A DNA stretch of 64,000 nt from positions 26,043-90,042 of the forward strand of contig CAJTZO010000001.1 in the NCBI GenBank assembly GCA_910583755.1, written 5' to 3'. This document shows, one piece after another, positions 9,012-17,383 of this stretch. How positions within the stretch are numbered: position 1 is the first letter of the stretch; every line of letters starts with the position of its first letter. A model generated the notes under the pieces. The model searched no databases. It saw only the letters and a list, made by a program, of their open reading frames with translations, and was not told where the DNA came from. This DNA is from an uncultured Clostridia bacterium. GTDB lineage: Bacteria > Bacillota > Clostridia > Lachnospirales > Anaerotignaceae. The position numbers were made by a program, and so were the translations under genes.

Positions 9012-9563
9012 ATGAAAAAAAAAGAAATCATATGGATGTTTATAATTTGTTGTATTGTTGCTATTGTTAGTTGCACAGTTACCATTGGAATATATGAAAA
9101 ACGAGTCCATAGAACAAAAGATGAAATAGAAGAAGATAGTATTACTGCTACAACAGAGTCGGGGAGAATTACACCTTCTACAAAAATGGTATATGAATAT
9201 TATTATACAGAAGATGGTGTAACACAAACATTAGAAGATGTTCCACCTTATTTTTTATTGGATATGACATTGGAAGATATGAAAAAAGTATACACAGATT
9301 GGCAAATTATTTCTTTTTCTTCGAAAGAAGTTGTAATGAGAAAAACCTTAGAAGCAAAAAGTAATGAGCAATATATTATAGGGGAGAAAAATGGATATGT
9401 TGCTGTATTTTATAAAGAACCACAACACGGAATTATATTACATGAAATAACAAATACACCTCTTTCTGCATTGCCATTGGAAGAAAGAGAAAGACTATTA
9501 GAAGGAATTTCTGTAACAGGTGACGAAAATTTATATAAAATTTTGTCAGATTATACCAGTTAA
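9012..9563 (+). CDS. BofC-like membrane-anchored protein
   Basis: The protein has 183 residues: a short basic N-terminus, one membrane segment (about residues 7-28), a charged linker, then an extracytoplasmic domain. The stretch EYYYTEDG...PPYFLLDMTLEDMKKVYTDWQIISFSSKEVVMRK resembles the BofC C-terminal domain, known in Bacillus from a forespore protein that restrains pro-sigma-K processing. A role in sporulation is inference; many Clostridia carry such proteins with no tested function. The ATG at 9012 has an AGGAGGG site and is preferred over an in-frame ATG at 8955, which would place non-conserved residues before the membrane anchor. The ribosome site lies in a hairpin. Confidence 0.7.
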   Translation: MKKKEIIWMFIICCIVAIVSCTVTIGIYEKRVHRTKDEIEEDSITATTESGRITPSTKMVYEYYYTEDGVTQTLEDVPPYFLLDMTLEDMKKVYTDWQIISFSSKEVVMRKTLEAKSNEQYIIGEKNGYVAVFYKEPQHGIILHEITNTPLSALPLEERERLLEGISVTGDENLYKILSDYTS

Positions 9564-9638
9564 CCTAAGATTTGGTTTATTTTAAATAAAAAAAAGCTAT
9601 TGTATTGAAAAAAATTCATTATATTTTTAAAATTTTAG

Positions 9639-9667
9639 TAGACAGATGATATAAGTAATGCTATAAT
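9639..9667 (+). promoter_or_regulatory. Sigma-A type promoter for candidate small RNA
   Basis: TAGACA (9639-9644) and a perfect TATAAT (9662-9667) are separated by exactly 17 bases. Initiation would fall near 9674, just at the first hairpin of the structured segment that follows. Confidence 0.65.
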
Positions 9668-9673
9668 AAAAAT

Positions 9674-9780
9674 GTGAAAACTCCCCAATATTTTCACAAT
9701 GCAGTCTTTAAGACTGCAATCCCAATAAGAAATACCTTCTCTTTGTGGAAAAAGACTATCATCGGCAGGTAGTCTTTTTT
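9674..9780 (+). ncRNA. Candidate small RNA with three hairpins and a C-rich loop
   Basis: Between a good promoter and a terminator lies a segment of about 107 bases with no credible reading frame. It folds into three local hairpins. GTGAAAA (9674-9680) pairs with TTTTCAC (9691-9697) around a loop CTCCCCAATA. TGCAGTC (9700-9706) pairs with GACTGCA (9712-9718). The third is the terminator stem. The unpaired CTCCCC loop and the later ATCCC segment are complementary to Shine-Dalgarno sequences, as in C-rich regulatory RNAs of other Firmicutes. I do not recognise it as 6S, SRP or a known riboswitch. It could also be a leader of the glycosidase gene, but that gene has its own promoter downstream. 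Confidence 0.5.
9749..9780 (+). terminator. Intrinsic terminator of the candidate small RNA
   Basis: AAAAAGACTA (9749-9758) pairs with TAGTCTTTTT (9770-9779), extended inward by a T-G wobble and a C-G pair, and ends in a run of six T. This is a strong + strand terminator 104 bases before the glycosidase gene and just upstream of its own promoter. Confidence 0.75.
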
Positions 9781-9801
9781 CATATGCTCGAATAAATACA
9801 T

Positions 9802-9830
9802 TTGACATGATTTCTATTGGCATTTATAAT
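9802..9830 (+). promoter_or_regulatory. Sigma-A promoter for the GH13 glycosidase operon
   Basis: Perfect consensus TTGACA (9802-9807) and TATAAT (9825-9830) with a 17-base spacer, 53 bases upstream of the ATG at 9884. No obvious CcpA cre site was recognised around it. Confidence 0.8.
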
Positions 9831-9883
9831 AAAATTGTATAGAGTAGCGGAATTGTATGTTTATTTAGGATAGGAGAGTTAGC

Positions 9884-11992
9884 ATGAGCCTTTACCTTTC
9901 AGTACCTTATAAAGAATTAAGTATTGCCGGAAAAATACTTTGTAATGCAGAATTAAGTAAAGATATTTTAAGTATTGAATCTATTTTTAGTGATGAAACA
10001 GAGAATTTTAGAATTCCATCCGAACCAACAAGTAGTGATACTGTTCAAATATTGATACGAACAGGCAGAGGAAATATGGATACCGTTTATTTATGTTGTG
10101 ATGGTGAAAAAATACCCATGAAAATATGTAAACAGGAAAAGTTTTTTGATTTCTATGAAGGTTTTTTACCACCAACGAACAAAACGAAATCATATTATTT
10201 TGAATTAGTGCAAGGAGATAGCTCTTATTATTATACAAAAAGTGGTTTACATCAAAATTTAGAAGAAGGAACTTGGTTTACTGTAATAAGAAACTTTAAA
10301 ACACCTGATTGGGCAAAGGGTGCTGTAATGTATCAAATTTATGTAGACCGTTTTTGTAATGGAGACAAAACAAATGATGTAAAAACAAATGAATATATTT
10401 ATCTAGGAAAGCCTGTGCAAGCTATGGAATGGGATGCTCCACCAGAAATAGAAGATTTTAGACATTTTTATGGTGGGGATTTGCAGGGTGTATTAGACAA
10501 GTTAGACTATTTACAACAATTAGGAATAGAAGCAATTTATTTTAATCCTATTTTTGTTTCTCCAAGTAATCATAAGTATGATACACAGGACTATGATTAC
10601 GTTGACCCACATATTGGTGTGGTTATAGAAGATGGAGGTTCTCCTCTTGTTTTTGAAAAATTTAATAATAATCACGCTACAATGTATATTCAGAGAACAA
10701 CTGCCCCAGAAAATTTAGAGGCTAGTAATGCTTTGTTTTGTAAGATTGTAGAAGAAGCGCACAGAAGAAATATTAAGGTAATATTAGATGGTGTATTTAA
10801 CCATTGTGGTGCTTTTCATAAATGGATGGATAGAGAAAACTTTTATGGTTTTACAGGAAAATATCCTGGTGGTGCATTTATAGAAAGTAATAGTATTTAT
10901 CATAATTATTTCTATTGGAAAGAAAGTGGAACTTATGATGGTTGGTGGGGACATCCAAATCATCCAAAATTAAATTTTGAATCTCCAGAATTATTTCAAT
11001 ATATTATGGGAATTGCTCAAAAATGGGTATCTCCTCCTTTTAATGCAGATGGTTGGCGTTTAGATGTAGCGGCAGATTTAGGAATTAATCCTAATTTTAA
11101 TCATTACTTCTGGAAAAAATTTAGAGATGCTGTAAAATCTGCAAACCCTAATGCAATTATATTAGCAGAACATTATGGAGATGCATCTTCTTGGCTACAA
11201 GGAGACCAATGGGATACCATTATGAATTATGACGCATTTATGGAACCAGTATCATGGTTTTTAACTGGGATGGAAAAACATAGTGAAGATTTTAAAAAAG
11301 ATTTATTGAACAATAGTATTGTTTTTAAAAATACAATGTTATATCAAATGGCAAAACTTTCAAAACAATCCATACAGATTTCTATGAACGAGCTTTCTAA
11401 TCATGACCATTCTAGATTTTTGACTAGAACAAATAAAACAGTGGGGCGCCTTCATACTTTAGGACATGATGCCGCGAACGCTGGAATTAACAAAGGCATT
11501 ATGAAAGAAGCAGTTGTAATACAAATGACATGGCCTGGTGCACCTACTATATATTATGGAGATGAGGCAGGGGTAGCAGGTTGGACAGACCCTGATAATC
11601 GAAGAACATATCCTTGGGGAAAAGAAGATGTTGATTTATTAGAATTTCATAAAGCAATAATTAAGATTCATAAACAATATAGTGCATTAAAAACAGGTTC
11701 TCTTATCTTTTTGTATACAGGATATGGTTTATTAAGTTATGGAAGATTTGATAAAAAAAGTAAAATTGTTGTTGCTTTAAATAACACAGAGGAGGAAAAG
11801 AAAGTAGAAATACCTGTTTGGCAAATGGGCGTTTCTGCAAATACAGAAATGCAAGCCATATTAACATCAACAGAAATTGGATTTTCTGTTAATGTAATTT
11901 CTTATAAAGTAAACAAAGGAAAACTATTTTTAACTTTGAAACCTTATAGCAGCATCGTATTAAAGGAAGTAAAAAGAGGAAATTCTTTATGA
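9884..11992 (+). CDS. Glycoside hydrolase family 13: neopullulanase/cyclomaltodextrinase type
   Basis: This is a cytoplasmic alpha-glucan hydrolase of 702 residues with no signal peptide. Residues 1-140 form a beta-rich N-terminal module of the kind found in cyclomaltodextrinases and maltogenic amylases. The (beta/alpha)8 barrel follows (AVMYQIYVDRFCNGD, GGDLQGVLDKLDYL, VFNHCGAFH). The catalytic residues are Asp394 (GWRLDVA) as nucleophile, Glu429 (LAEHYG) as acid/base and Asp508 (SNHDHSRF) as stabiliser. The C-terminal domain is beta-rich. The likely role is breakdown of imported maltodextrins or cyclodextrins. Its stop overlaps the next start (ATGA). The exact substrate cannot be read from sequence alone. 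Confidence 0.9.
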   Translation: MSLYLSVPYKELSIAGKILCNAELSKDILSIESIFSDETENFRIPSEPTSSDTVQILIRTGRGNMDTVYLCCDGEKIPMKICKQEKFFDFYEGFLPPTNKTKSYYFELVQGDSSYYYTKSGLHQNLEEGTWFTVIRNFKTPDWAKGAVMYQIYVDRFCNGDKTNDVKTNEYIYLGKPVQAMEWDAPPEIEDFRHFYGGDLQGVLDKLDYLQQLGIEAIYFNPIFVSPSNHKYDTQDYDYVDPHIGVVIEDGGSPLVFEKFNNNHATMYIQRTTAPENLEASNALFCKIVEEAHRRNIKVILDGVFNHCGAFHKWMDRENFYGFTGKYPGGAFIESNSIYHNYFYWKESGTYDGWWGHPNHPKLNFESPELFQYIMGIAQKWVSPPFNADGWRLDVAADLGINPNFNHYFWKKFRDAVKSANPNAIILAEHYGDASSWLQGDQWDTIMNYDAFMEPVSWFLTGMEKHSEDFKKDLLNNSIVFKNTMLYQMAKLSKQSIQISMNELSNHDHSRFLTRTNKTVGRLHTLGHDAANAGINKGIMKEAVVIQMTWPGAPTIYYGDEAGVAGWTDPDNRRTYPWGKEDVDLLEFHKAIIKIHKQYSALKTGSLIFLYTGYGLLSYGRFDKKSKIVVALNNTEEEKKVEIPVWQMGVSANTEMQAILTSTEIGFSVNVISYKVNKGKLFLTLKPYSSIVLKEVKRGNSL

Positions 11993-12654
11993 TAGAATAT
12001 ACAATATTGTATGAAGATGATTTTTTAATTTGTGTAGTAAAATCTCCAGGAATGCCAACCCAACCAGATAAAACAGGGGATATAGATATGTTGACAGCTT
12101 TGCGTCGCTACTTAAAAAATGACAATATTGATTTAGTACACCGTTTGGATAGACCAGTGGGTGGGGTATTACTTTTTTCTAAAAAGAAGGAAGCAAAATT
12201 TTCTCAAATGATACAGCAAAATCAAATAAAAAAAGAATATTTTGCTGTTGTCTGTGGAAAAGCAAAACAACAAGAAACATTGGAAAATTATTTGCAGAAA
12301 AATGGAAAAACGAATTTATCTTTTGTTACAGAGGAAAAAAATAGAAATAGTAAAAAAGCTGTATTAACTTATCAAACTATGCAAATAATACAGGAAGAAG
12401 AACAATATTATTCCTTATGTAAAATAAAATTGGAAACTGGTCGTCATCATCAAATTAGAGTACAGTTTGCTCATGCTGGACTTCCCATTTGGGGTGACCA
12501 AAAATATAACCCTTTACAGAAATGGAAAAAAGGAGATATCATTGCATTGTGGGCTTATCGTTTGACATTAATACATCCCAAAACGAAGGAAAAACTAATT
12601 TTGCAAAGTATTCCAGAACAAGAACCTTTTTCAAGATTTACAGTTTTTGAATAA
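11989..12654 (+). CDS. RluA-family pseudouridine synthase
   Basis: This enzyme isomerises uridine to pseudouridine in structured RNA, most often 23S rRNA. The catalytic Asp54 lies in the signature VHRLDRPVGGVLLFSK. The GRHHQIRVQFAHAGLPIWGDQKY segment is the conserved second motif. It has 221 residues and lacks the N-terminal S4 domain found in RluC/RluD, so it belongs to the short RluA-like group. The ATG overlaps the stop of the upstream glycosidase by four bases, so the two are coupled although their functions seem unrelated. The RNA target is unknown. Confidence 0.9.
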   Translation: MIEYTILYEDDFLICVVKSPGMPTQPDKTGDIDMLTALRRYLKNDNIDLVHRLDRPVGGVLLFSKKKEAKFSQMIQQNQIKKEYFAVVCGKAKQQETLENYLQKNGKTNLSFVTEEKNRNSKKAVLTYQTMQIIQEEEQYYSLCKIKLETGRHHQIRVQFAHAGLPIWGDQKYNPLQKWKKGDIIALWAYRLTLIHPKTKEKLILQSIPEQEPFSRFTVFE

Positions 12655-12708
12655 ATTTGTCATTATTCTGCTGTTGTATTTTTTGAATTTTGTATTATAA
12701 TAATTTCT

Positions 12709-12739
12709 AAGAAAAGGACAGTTTGTTCTTTTCTTTTAA
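12709..12739 (+). terminator. Intrinsic terminator after the pseudouridine synthase gene
   Basis: AAGAAAAGGACA (12709-12720) pairs with TGTTCTTTTCTT (12724-12735), with one G-T wobble and a 3-base loop, and runs into TTTT. It separates the glycosidase operon from clpC. Confidence 0.6.
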
Positions 12740-12746
12740 AGGAAAA

Positions 12747-12773
12747 TTAGCAATCATAAAAGTGATTGGCTAA
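12747..12773 (+). promoter_or_regulatory. Hairpin in the clpC leader
   Basis: TTAGCAATCA (12747-12756) pairs with TGATTGGCTAA (12763-12773), giving ten base pairs with one bulged G and a 6-base loop, 39 bases before the clpC ATG. No CtsR-type direct heptad repeat or CIRCE element was found in the 157-base gap, so heat-shock control, if any, must work in another way. Confidence 0.4.
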
Positions 12774-12811
12774 CAATAAATATTATCAATAACCCAAAAG
12801 GAGGGTTACAT

Positions 12812-15256
12812 ATGCAAAGAAGATATACCAAAAAAGCGCAGGCTGTTTTACAATTAGCACAAGAGTCTGCTTTGAAACTGGGAAATCGTTTTATTGGAAC
12901 AGAGCATATTCTTTTAGGATTAACTTTAGTAAATGATAGTGTGGCATGTAAAGCATTAGAAGAACAAGGTGTAACATCAGATGGCATTTTTGAAAAGATT
13001 ACTACTTTGATGAGCCATGGTGCTATTTCTTATATTCCACAAGATTTTACACCTGGTGCAAAAAGAGTATTAGAATTTAGTAATCAAGAAGCGCAGCATA
13101 TGGGAACAGGTTATGTTGGAACAGAACATTTATTGTTATCACTTATGAAAGAAACGGATAGTATTGCTGTAAAAATCTTGGTAATTATGGGCGTAAATGC
13201 ACAAAAGTTATACGAAGATATTATGATGATGCTGGGAGAAAGTGAAAGTCAGATGGTTCCGGGCATGGGACATCATACAGAAAATTTATCCGAAAAGTCA
13301 GTTACAGAAAATTTAGATAAATATGGTAGAGATTTAACAAAATTAGCAAAAAATAATAAATTTGACCCTATTATTGGTAGGGAACGAGAAATTGAAAGAA
13401 TTATACAAATATTAAGTAGGAGAACAAAAAACAGTCCTTGTCTTGTAGGCGACCCCGGTGTTGGAAAGACTGCTATTGTAGAAGGATTGGCACAAAAAAT
13501 TTCTGAAGGAAATATTCCTTCTACCTTAAAAGATAAAAAAATTGTTAGCTTAGATTTATCTTCTATGGTAGCTGGCTCCAAATATCGTGGTGAGTTTGAG
13601 GAACGAATGAAAAAATCTTTGAAAGAAGTACAAAGTGATGGAAATATTATATTATTTATTGATGAAATTCATACCATTATTGGTGCAGGTGCAGCGGAAG
13701 GAGCAATTGATGCCTCTAATATTTTAAAACCTTTGTTGGCAAGGGGAGAAATACAATTAATTGGAGCCACAACCCTAGAAGAATATAGAAAATATATTGA
13801 AAAAGATGCAGCATTTGAAAGAAGATTTCAACCGGTAAAAGTAGAAGAACCTGAGGAAGAAAAAGCAATTAGTATGCTAAAAGGGTTAAAAGACCGTTAT
13901 GAAGTGCATCATAATGTTACGATTACAGATGAAGCCATTGAATCTGCTGTAAAAATGGCAGTTCGTTATTTACCTGATAGATATTTACCAGATAAAGCAA
14001 TTGATTTGATTGATGAAGCAGCTTCCAGCCTACGTTTGAAAACAGTTACTATGCCTTTAGATATTAAAGAATTGGAAGAAAAATTAGAAGAATTTGAAAA
14101 AGAAAAGGAAGAAGCCATTAAAACAGAAGAATTTGAAAAAGCAAGTGAAATGAAAAAACAGCAAGTAGAATTAAAAAAACAACTGGAAAATGCAAAATCA
14201 ATGTGGCAGCAAAAAAATAAACAGAGTGGACAAACAGTTACAAAGGAAGAAATTGCAGATGTTATTTCAAAATGGACAGGAATTCCTGTCAAAAGCCTGA
14301 AAGAAGAAGAAAGTCAAAAGCTTCTTCACATGGAAGAGGAGCTTCATAAAAGGGTGATTGGACAAGAAGAAGCAGTTTCTGCTATTGCAAAAGCAGTGCG
14401 TCGTGGTCGTGTAGGGTTAAAAGACCCAAATCGTCCTATTGGTTCCTTTTTATTTTTAGGTCCAACAGGTGTAGGTAAAACAGAATTATCCAAGGCATTG
14501 GCAGAAGTTTTATTTGGCGATGAAACTGCTATGATACGAATTGATATGTCTGAATATATGGAAAAACATAGTGTTTCCAGAATGATAGGTTCTCCTCCCG
14601 GATATGTGGGATATGAAGAAGGAGGACAATTAAGCGAAAAAGTTCGCAGAAATCCTTATTCTGTTATATTATTTGATGAAATAGAAAAAGCATCTTCAGA
14701 TGTATTTAATGTTTTGCTACAAGTATTAGATGATGGACATATTACAGATGGGCATGGAAGAAAAATTGATTTCAAAAATACAGTCATTATTATGACATCT
14801 AATGCTGGCGCAAAAAATATTGCTGCTCCTAAAAGATTGGGATTTGTTACCATAGAAAATGAAGAACAAAATTATGATAAGATGAAAAAAGCAGTTATGG
14901 AAGAAGTAAAACAAATTTTTAAACCAGAGTTTTTAAATCGTATTGATGAAACAATTGTGTTCCATACGCTAAACCAAGAAAACTTAAAACAGATTGTATC
15001 CCTTATGAGTAAAACAGTGATGGAAAGAGCAAAGGAAAATATGCAAATTGATTTATCTTTTTCAGAAAAAGCGATTTCTTTGGTTGCTACAGAAGGATAT
15101 GACCAAGCTTATGGTGCAAGACCATTACGTAGGGCAATACAATCAAAAATTGAAAACTTTTTTGCAGAACAATATTTAGAAGGAAATTTCCAAAAAGGAG
15201 ATAAGGTAATAATAGATGTAGAAGATGAAAATTTTATATTAAAAAAAGTTGATTAA
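12812..15256 (+). CDS. clpC: ClpC-type AAA+ protease ATPase
   Basis: ClpC unfolds proteins and feeds them into the ClpP peptidase. Residues 1-150 hold two N-terminal Clp repeats. AAA domain 1 has Walker A GDPGVGKT (213-220). A UVR-type coiled segment (about 425-460) marks ClpC rather than ClpB or ClpA. AAA domain 2 has GPTGVGKTE and the sequence RLGF, which fits the ClpP-docking loop. The length is 814 residues. It stands alone: the ctsR-mcsA-mcsB genes that often precede it in Bacilli are absent here. The ATG at 12812 follows an AGGAGGG site. Confidence 0.96.
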   Translation: MQRRYTKKAQAVLQLAQESALKLGNRFIGTEHILLGLTLVNDSVACKALEEQGVTSDGIFEKITTLMSHGAISYIPQDFTPGAKRVLEFSNQEAQHMGTGYVGTEHLLLSLMKETDSIAVKILVIMGVNAQKLYEDIMMMLGESESQMVPGMGHHTENLSEKSVTENLDKYGRDLTKLAKNNKFDPIIGREREIERIIQILSRRTKNSPCLVGDPGVGKTAIVEGLAQKISEGNIPSTLKDKKIVSLDLSSMVAGSKYRGEFEERMKKSLKEVQSDGNIILFIDEIHTIIGAGAAEGAIDASNILKPLLARGEIQLIGATTLEEYRKYIEKDAAFERRFQPVKVEEPEEEKAISMLKGLKDRYEVHHNVTITDEAIESAVKMAVRYLPDRYLPDKAIDLIDEAASSLRLKTVTMPLDIKELEEKLEEFEKEKEEAIKTEEFEKASEMKKQQVELKKQLENAKSMWQQKNKQSGQTVTKEEIADVISKWTGIPVKSLKEEESQKLLHMEEELHKRVIGQEEAVSAIAKAVRRGRVGLKDPNRPIGSFLFLGPTGVGKTELSKALAEVLFGDETAMIRIDMSEYMEKHSVSRMIGSPPGYVGYEEGGQLSEKVRRNPYSVILFDEIEKASSDVFNVLLQVLDDGHITDGHGRKIDFKNTVIIMTSNAGAKNIAAPKRLGFVTIENEEQNYDKMKKAVMEEVKQIFKPEFLNRIDETIVFHTLNQENLKQIVSLMSKTVMERAKENMQIDLSFSEKAISLVATEGYDQAYGARPLRRAIQSKIENFFAEQYLEGNFQKGDKVIIDVEDENFILKKVD

Positions 15257-15261
15257 TATAG

Positions 15262-15304
15262 TATATGGAGAACGTTTCTTAACTTTTTTAAGAGCTTCTC
15301 CATA
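15262..15304 (+). terminator. Long hairpin after clpC
   Basis: ATATGGAGAA (15262-15271) pairs with TTCTCCATAT (15295-15304), and an inner CTTAA/TTAAG pair extends it. It lies six bases past the clpC stop. The following bases are A-rich rather than T-rich, so termination may be weak; it may mainly protect the 3' end of the mRNA. Confidence 0.5.
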
Positions 15305-15442
15305 TAAAAAATACTAAGTTTTTTCATTTTTATTTTTAATTTCAGTATACTCCACATTTTTTTTATGATATAATATGTATAAAGATACATTTCTTTCAAT
15401 GAAATATTACTAATAGGAATCTACAATCAGGAGGAGTAAAAA

Positions 15443-15859
15443 ATGAGTGTAATACAAGAGTTAATCAGACAAGAAGACAATGGGACAATTAGTTTTGGCA
15501 ATTATCTTTTAGATTCCAAAAAGAAAGTATTAGATTTTGAAGTAAAAGGCGATTTGTATAAAGTAAAAACTTTTAAAGAGATTACGAAATTAGAAAAAAA
15601 CGGAAAAATGATATTAGAAGTAGTTCCTGGTGCAACAGTACATAATTTTAATATGACAGAAAAAGGAGCCAATTTTGTTTTAGAGGGTAATGAAGATTTA
15701 CAATTAACATTAGAATTAGCACCTGAAATGGAATATAAAATTTTAGTAGATAGTGTAAATGTAGGAAAAATAAAAACAAATATGGCTGGTAAAGTAAACT
15801 TTAGTGTTGAAATGCAACAAGATGTAACAAAAACAGTAGAAATCAAAAAAATGAATTGA
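15443..15859 (+). CDS. Conserved Clostridia protein of unknown function (sometimes labelled endosialidase)
   Basis: This 138-residue acidic protein has no signal peptide or membrane segment. The opening (SVIQELIRQEDNGTISFGNYLL) and the motif YKVKTFKEITKLEKNGK match a family I recall from Lachnospiraceae genomes. That family carries the annotation endosialidase without visible catalytic support. The pattern of alternating hydrophobic residues suggests two small beta-sandwich-like halves (1-75 and 80-138). It has an AGGAGG site, a likely -10 TATAAT at 15369-15374 and its own strong terminator, so it is probably a single-gene transcript. I do not assign a function. Confidence 0.75.
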   Translation: MSVIQELIRQEDNGTISFGNYLLDSKKKVLDFEVKGDLYKVKTFKEITKLEKNGKMILEVVPGATVHNFNMTEKGANFVLEGNEDLQLTLELAPEMEYKILVDSVNVGKIKTNMAGKVNFSVEMQQDVTKTVEIKKMN

Positions 15860-15872
15860 TTACTGATGGAAC

Positions 15873-15904
15873 AAAATGGACTGTAAAAACAGTCCATTTT
15901 TTGT
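15873..15904 (+). terminator. Strong intrinsic terminator between the 138-residue gene and radA
   Basis: AAAATGGACTGT (15873-15884) and ACAGTCCATTTT (15889-15900) form a 12-bp perfect stem with a 4-base loop, followed by TTG. It ends only about 25 bases before the radA start codon, so radA expression must come from read-through or from a promoter overlapping this region. Confidence 0.8.
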
Positions 15905-15928
15905 TAATAAAGGATAGGAGATAGTTAT

Positions 15929-17302
15929 TTGAAAACAAAAACAGTTTATAAATGTGTAGAATGTGGCTATGAGTCCTTGAAATGGATGGGACGATGTTCT
16001 GAGTGTGGTGCTTGGAATAGTTTTGAAGAAGCAAATATGAAAAAGGAAAAAAGTAATGGTACAAAAAAGACTTTTTCAAAGGCATTAAAATTAGCAAATG
16101 TGGAAGTAGGAAAAAGTCAAAGAATTTTAACGGGTATACAGGAATTTGATAGAGTGATGGGAGGGGGAATTGTAAAAGATTCTGTAACAATATTAACATC
16201 CCCGCCCGGGGGAGGAAAGTCTACCTTAACATTAGCGATTGCAGGAAAAATTGCAAAACAGGGAAAAAGAGTATTATATGCAACAGGAGAGGAAAGTGAT
16301 AGTCAAATTAAAAACAGAGCAGACCGTATTTTAGAACAAATTCATGAGAATATCTGGATTATTGCAGATACTAGTTTAAATAGTGTATTAGAAGCAATTA
16401 CAGAAGTAGATGCAGATTTTATTATTGCAGATAGTATACAAACTTTTGCATTAGACGAATTTTTACCAGCAAGAGCAGGTAACCCTACACAAACAATGGA
16501 ATGTGCAAATGCATTAGTGCAATGTGCTAAAAATAAGCAAAGACAAAGAGCTGTTATGTTAATTGGACAAATGAATAAAAATGATGAAATGGCAGGTTTA
16601 CGTTCTTTGGAGCATTTGGTGGATACTGTTTTACTGATGGAAGGAAATCATGAAGAAGAATTAAGAAGTATTATTGCTACTAAAAATAGATTTGGCAGCA
16701 CAGGAGAAATGGGTTTTTTTACTATGACAGAAAAAGGCTTACTTTCTATTGATAATCCTTCTGAATTTTTTGTTACCAAAAGAGAGGAAGGAGAGATAGT
16801 TTCAGGCAGCACCATTACAGTAATACGGGAAGGGTCTCGTCCTGTTATTTCAGAAATAGAAAGTCTTGTTTCTAATTCTTTTACTCCATATCCTTCACGT
16901 ATTTGTGAAGCAATGAAAAAAGATCAAATGAACACATTGTTATCTATTTTAGAGCAAAAAGGAAAAGTAGCATTATATGATAAAAATGTTGTTATTAAAA
17001 CAACAGGGGGAATCAAGCTAAAAGAGCAAGCAGTTAATTTAGCTGTTATTATGTGTATTGCATCTTCTGTATATCATAAACCAATTCCTTGGGATTATGC
17101 TTTTATTGCAGATGTTGGACTAACAGGAGAATTAAAAAAAGTACCTTCTATGGAATCCCGTGTTAAGGAACTGGATAGAATGGGATTTGTAAAGGTCTTT
17201 ATCCCCAAAAATTCTATGAGAAAAATACCATTACAAAATATTGAGGTCATAGAATGTAAAACTTTAATACAAGTAATTGATTATTGTATTGGTAAAAAAT
17301 AA
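15929..17302 (+). CDS. radA: DNA repair protein RadA
   Basis: RadA is a RecA-like DNA-branch-migration ATPase used in recombinational repair. It has an N-terminal C4 zinc finger (CVECGY...CSECGAWN, residues 8-28), a Walker A PPGGGKST near residue 92, the RadA-specific KNRFG motif near residue 250, and a C-terminal Lon-like domain. It has 457 residues. The start is a TTG at 15929 with an AGGAG site, chosen because the next residues (KTKTVYKCVECG) match the conserved N-terminus. The weak start codon plus the strong terminator just upstream point to low basal expression. Confidence 0.95.
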   Translation: MKTKTVYKCVECGYESLKWMGRCSECGAWNSFEEANMKKEKSNGTKKTFSKALKLANVEVGKSQRILTGIQEFDRVMGGGIVKDSVTILTSPPGGGKSTLTLAIAGKIAKQGKRVLYATGEESDSQIKNRADRILEQIHENIWIIADTSLNSVLEAITEVDADFIIADSIQTFALDEFLPARAGNPTQTMECANALVQCAKNKQRQRAVMLIGQMNKNDEMAGLRSLEHLVDTVLLMEGNHEEELRSIIATKNRFGSTGEMGFFTMTEKGLLSIDNPSEFFVTKREEGEIVSGSTITVIREGSRPVISEIESLVSNSFTPYPSRICEAMKKDQMNTLLSILEQKGKVALYDKNVVIKTTGGIKLKEQAVNLAVIMCIASSVYHKPIPWDYAFIADVGLTGELKKVPSMESRVKELDRMGFVKVFIPKNSMRKIPLQNIEVIECKTLIQVIDYCIGKK

Positions 17303-17319
17303 AATTTTAACAAAGATAG

Positions 17320-17348
17320 TTTACGAATAGCAGAAATTATATTATAAT
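17320..17348 (+). promoter_or_regulatory. Promoter of pyruvate carboxylase gene
   Basis: TTTACG (17320-17325) and perfect TATAAT (17343-17348) are separated by 17 bases, about 36 bases before the GTG start. The -35 matches consensus at four of six positions. Confidence 0.55.
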
Positions 17349-17383
17349 ATGATACTATATTAAAAAAATAAAGGAGGATTATT

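Noticed and set aside
9635..9823. Small - strand reading frame of 62 codons in the gap before the glycosidase gene
   Set aside because: It overlaps the promoter, hairpins and terminator of the candidate + strand small RNA, lacks a ribosome site and has no recognisable sequence.
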